Source of the DNA: Bacillota bacterium
GTDB lineage: Bacteria > Bacillota > Clostridia > Lachnospirales > Lachnospiraceae
DNA length: 14,917 nt
Assembly: GCA_023436765.1 (NCBI GenBank)
Contig: JAEZHX010000269.1
Location: 1 to 14,917 of the forward strand
Direction of reading: 5' to 3'
Of this stretch, positions 13,362 to 14,917 are shown piece by piece. The first letter of the stretch is position 1. The number at the start of each line of letters is the position of its first letter. Made by a program: the position numbers and the translations under genes. The notes beneath the pieces were generated by a model. It worked only from the letters and a program-made list of their open reading frames with translations. It was not told where the DNA came from and searched no databases.

Positions 13362-14066
13362 ATGAAAAAGCTAGGGCTGGTTTTGTTGACACTTCTGATG
13401 CTGTCATTAACCGGATGTATTCATGAATATCAATTAACAGAGGATGCTACTGAGGTAGTAGCTGAATTTATGGCCTGTTCTCTTCTGGAACATGATGAAG
13501 ACTATGAGAAGGACCTTCTGAATAAGGAGGAGCTGGAGGCAGCGGCAGAGGAAGATACGAAGGAAGCAGATGTGGCTGAAGATGTAGTTCAGAATGCCAA
13601 ACCGGACGAAGAACCTGATAAGGATACGCAGGCTTCTGAGGTGGAAGAGGATTATACAATTACTGAAGTGATCGGGGCAGAGAATTTTGATATTACATAT
13701 AATAGCTATAAGCTTTGCGAGGTTTATCCCGAGGATGAGACAAATGCATATTTTTCCCTGACTCCTCTGGAGGGGAACCAGCTAATGGTGGCTTCCTTTA
13801 CAGCTGAGAACTTAGCTAAGAAAGAAAAGACACTGGATTTAAGAAAATCCAAAGTGGATTATCAGCTGGATATCAATGTCGGAACGATATATAAGCCTCT
13901 TCTTACTTTACTGGAGAACAATCTGAAATATATTGATATGAAAATCGGGGCAGGTAAGAAGGCAGAGGTACTCTTGATTTTTGAAATATCCAAAGATATT
14001 AAGCTAGACGATATTAATCTGATTATTTCAAACGGGGCGAAGACAGAGATTATAGATATAAAATAA
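13362..14066 (+). CDS. Putative lipoprotein of unknown function
   Basis: The ATG at 13362 begins a lipoprotein signal MKKLGLVLLTLLMLSLTGC, with the lipobox cysteine at residue 19. It follows a GGGGGGA stretch (about 13350-13356) that serves as a mediocre ribosome binding site. An in-frame ATG at 13320 would add 14 residues ahead of the signal and has no site. The 234-residue product has a long acidic low-complexity linker (about residues 48-105, rich in Glu, Asp, Ala), then a folded C-terminal part (about 110-234) ending in a beta-rich region. That is typical of a membrane-tethered binding or immunoglobulin-like domain, but I recognise no family. It is followed after 18 nt by the PH-like gene. 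Confidence 0.8.
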   Translation: MKKLGLVLLTLLMLSLTGCIHEYQLTEDATEVVAEFMACSLLEHDEDYEKDLLNKEELEAAAEEDTKEADVAEDVVQNAKPDEEPDKDTQASEVEEDYTITEVIGAENFDITYNSYKLCEVYPEDETNAYFSLTPLEGNQLMVASFTAENLAKKEKTLDLRKSKVDYQLDINVGTIYKPLLTLLENNLKYIDMKIGAGKKAEVLLIFEISKDIKLDDINLIISNGAKTEIIDIK

Positions 14067-14084
14067 TAATAAAGGAGTAGGACT

Positions 14085-14465
14085 ATGAGTTTTGTAGAGA
14101 GAAAACGTATCAAGTTATTTGGGTTACCATTCAGCTTCACGAAATACACCATAACAGAAGAAAAACTTACAATTACTTCCGGCTTCTTAAGTATTACTGA
14201 GGATGACGCATTCATGTATAAAATTCAGGATGTTCGTCTGACCAAGAGTTTAGTGGAGCGTATGTTTAAGTTGGGGACAATAACCTGTTATACCGGTGAT
14301 ACCACACATCCGGAGCTAATTCTGTACCATATCAAACACTCCGGTCCCATTAAAGACTTCATCATGCAGTATTCGGAAGAGGCAAGAAGGAAGCGGAGAG
14401 CCCTGCATACTTTGAATATCGATGCTGAGGATTTGGATGATGTAGAGTTGGATAATATTAACTGA
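14085..14465 (+). CDS. Small PH-like (bacterial PH / DUF304-type) protein
   Basis: AAAGGAG (14071-14077) lies 7 nt before the ATG, only 18 nt after the lipoprotein stop. The 126-residue product has the pattern of a bacterial PH domain: FTKYTITEEKLTITSGFLSITEDDAFMYKIQDVRLTKS-type strands, then a strand pair around GTITCYTGD and a C-terminal helix. It lacks the two membrane helices that YdbS-like proteins have and is predicted soluble. It ends in a charged tail with an Asp/Glu-rich end. Its role is unknown. Pairing with a lipoprotein gene suggests work at or near the membrane, but this is inference. Confidence 0.7.
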   Translation: MSFVERKRIKLFGLPFSFTKYTITEEKLTITSGFLSITEDDAFMYKIQDVRLTKSLVERMFKLGTITCYTGDTTHPELILYHIKHSGPIKDFIMQYSEEARRKRRALHTLNIDAEDLDDVELDNIN

Positions 14466-14485
14466 TAAATTCTTTGTTTTTTCGC

Positions 14486-14514
14486 TTGACATTATTCGAT
14501 GTTTTTAGTAAAAT
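14486..14514 (+). promoter_or_regulatory. Strong promoter P1 ahead of a probable rRNA operon
   Basis: A perfect TTGACA (14486-14491), a 17-bp spacer and TAAAAT (14509-14514), about 20 bp after the stop of the PH-like gene. Confidence 0.75.
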
Positions 14515-14614
14515 GAAAATCCGCCGCTTGACAACAGCAGCAGAGGGACAACCTGAAAAGAAAAGCTGAATAAGTCGTACAAAACAAACTTATGAAGAAA
14601 AATAAAAAAAACGG

Positions 14615-14643
14615 TTGACATAATATTCGGGCTGTGTTATATT
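14615..14643 (+). promoter_or_regulatory. Strong promoter P2 ahead of a probable rRNA operon
   Basis: TTGACA (14615-14620), a 17-bp spacer and TATATT (14638-14643), following an A-rich tract (14592-14610) that could act as an UP element. It lies 129 bp downstream of P1. Tandem strong promoters are usual for rRNA operons in Firmicutes. Confidence 0.8.
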
Positions 14644-14917
14644 AAGAAAGTTGACGGCAAACAACAGAAACAAATGTGAATACAGCATTTGTTGATTTGA
14701 ACCTTGATAATTGAACAGTAAAACAACCCTGAAAATTCTAAAAAGTTGAAGCTTACACATGGGCTTCAAATTGTATCCTTTGGATACATTAATAGATTTT
14801 CATGAGATGTATCAGTCATGATACATCACGAACCGTATCGGTAGAAATATCGGTACACCACAAAAACAGTAAAGATAACAGGATTGCTATTCGAAGCGAT
14901 TATATCGCTTATTAGCC
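14644..14917 (+). other. Probable 5' leader of an rRNA operon
   Basis: No open frame of note is present. An AACAAATG/CATTTGTT stem near 14670-14695 is followed by ACCTTGATAATTGAACAG (14701-14718), a motif seen in Firmicutes rRNA leaders and spacers (compare Bacillus CTTTGAAAACTAAAC). Further stems are TTGAAGC/GCTTCAA (14746-14769), GTATCC/GGATAC (14773-14787), GATGTATC/GATACATC (14806-14827) and AAGCGAT/ATCGCTT (14894-14910). TATCGGTA occurs twice (14836-14843, 14848-14855). The 16S sequence itself is not in the window, so the assignment rests on the promoters and leader motif. Confidence 0.65.

Noticed and set aside
1..14917. CRISPR arrays, insertion sequences, tRNA genes
   Set aside because: No repeat-spacer pattern, transposase or terminal inverted repeats, or tRNA T-arm sequences were seen on either strand.

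Overview
The window looks like a chromosomal segment from a low-to-mid GC, Gram-positive anaerobe of the Clostridia, most likely Lachnospiraceae-like. The reasons are the strong AGGAGG-type ribosome binding sites, sigma-A-type promoters with 17-bp spacers, heavy AGA/AGG arginine use, a secreted CAP protein with a Pro/Thr linker, and an rRNA-type leader at the right end. The family-level assignment is inference. I see no transposase, phage gene, CRISPR array or tRNA.

Layout. 81-1214 (+) encodes a secreted CAP/SCP (YkwD-like) protein and ends in a strong terminator. 1442-3230 (-) holds a YitT-family membrane protein followed by a DUF2935 protein. Their promoter diverges from a strong plus-strand promoter at 3366-3394.

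The most interesting part is 3366-6879 (+). A promoter is followed by a structured leader of about 270 nt that carries a 10-codon leader peptide, three further hairpins and an intrinsic terminator. A second terminator-like hairpin comes next. After these lie an RsgA-family circularly permuted GTPase and two GNAT-type acetyltransferase genes, joined by 4-nt and 11-nt overlaps. The arrangement resembles leader-peptide attenuators that control ribosome-targeting antibiotic resistance genes, but the controlled genes here are a ribosome-associated GTPase and two GNATs. I propose it as a possible undescribed ribosome-stress or drug-response operon.

The rest consists mainly of short transcription units. 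They are a small secreted, C-terminally membrane-anchored acidic protein (7220-7822), a third GNAT (8124-8981), a Gfo/Idh/MocA oxidoreductase (9119-10153) whose -10 box and RBS lie in one large inverted repeat, an OmpR-type response regulator with its histidine kinase (10251-12442), an AT-rich uridine-kinase-like P-loop protein with a TTG start (12505-13134), a lipoprotein (13362-14066) and a small PH-like protein (14085-14465). The right end (14486-14917) has two strong tandem promoters and a leader rich in hairpins with an ACCTTGATAATTGAACAG motif, as found ahead of Firmicutes rRNA genes. A 16S gene probably starts just beyond the window.
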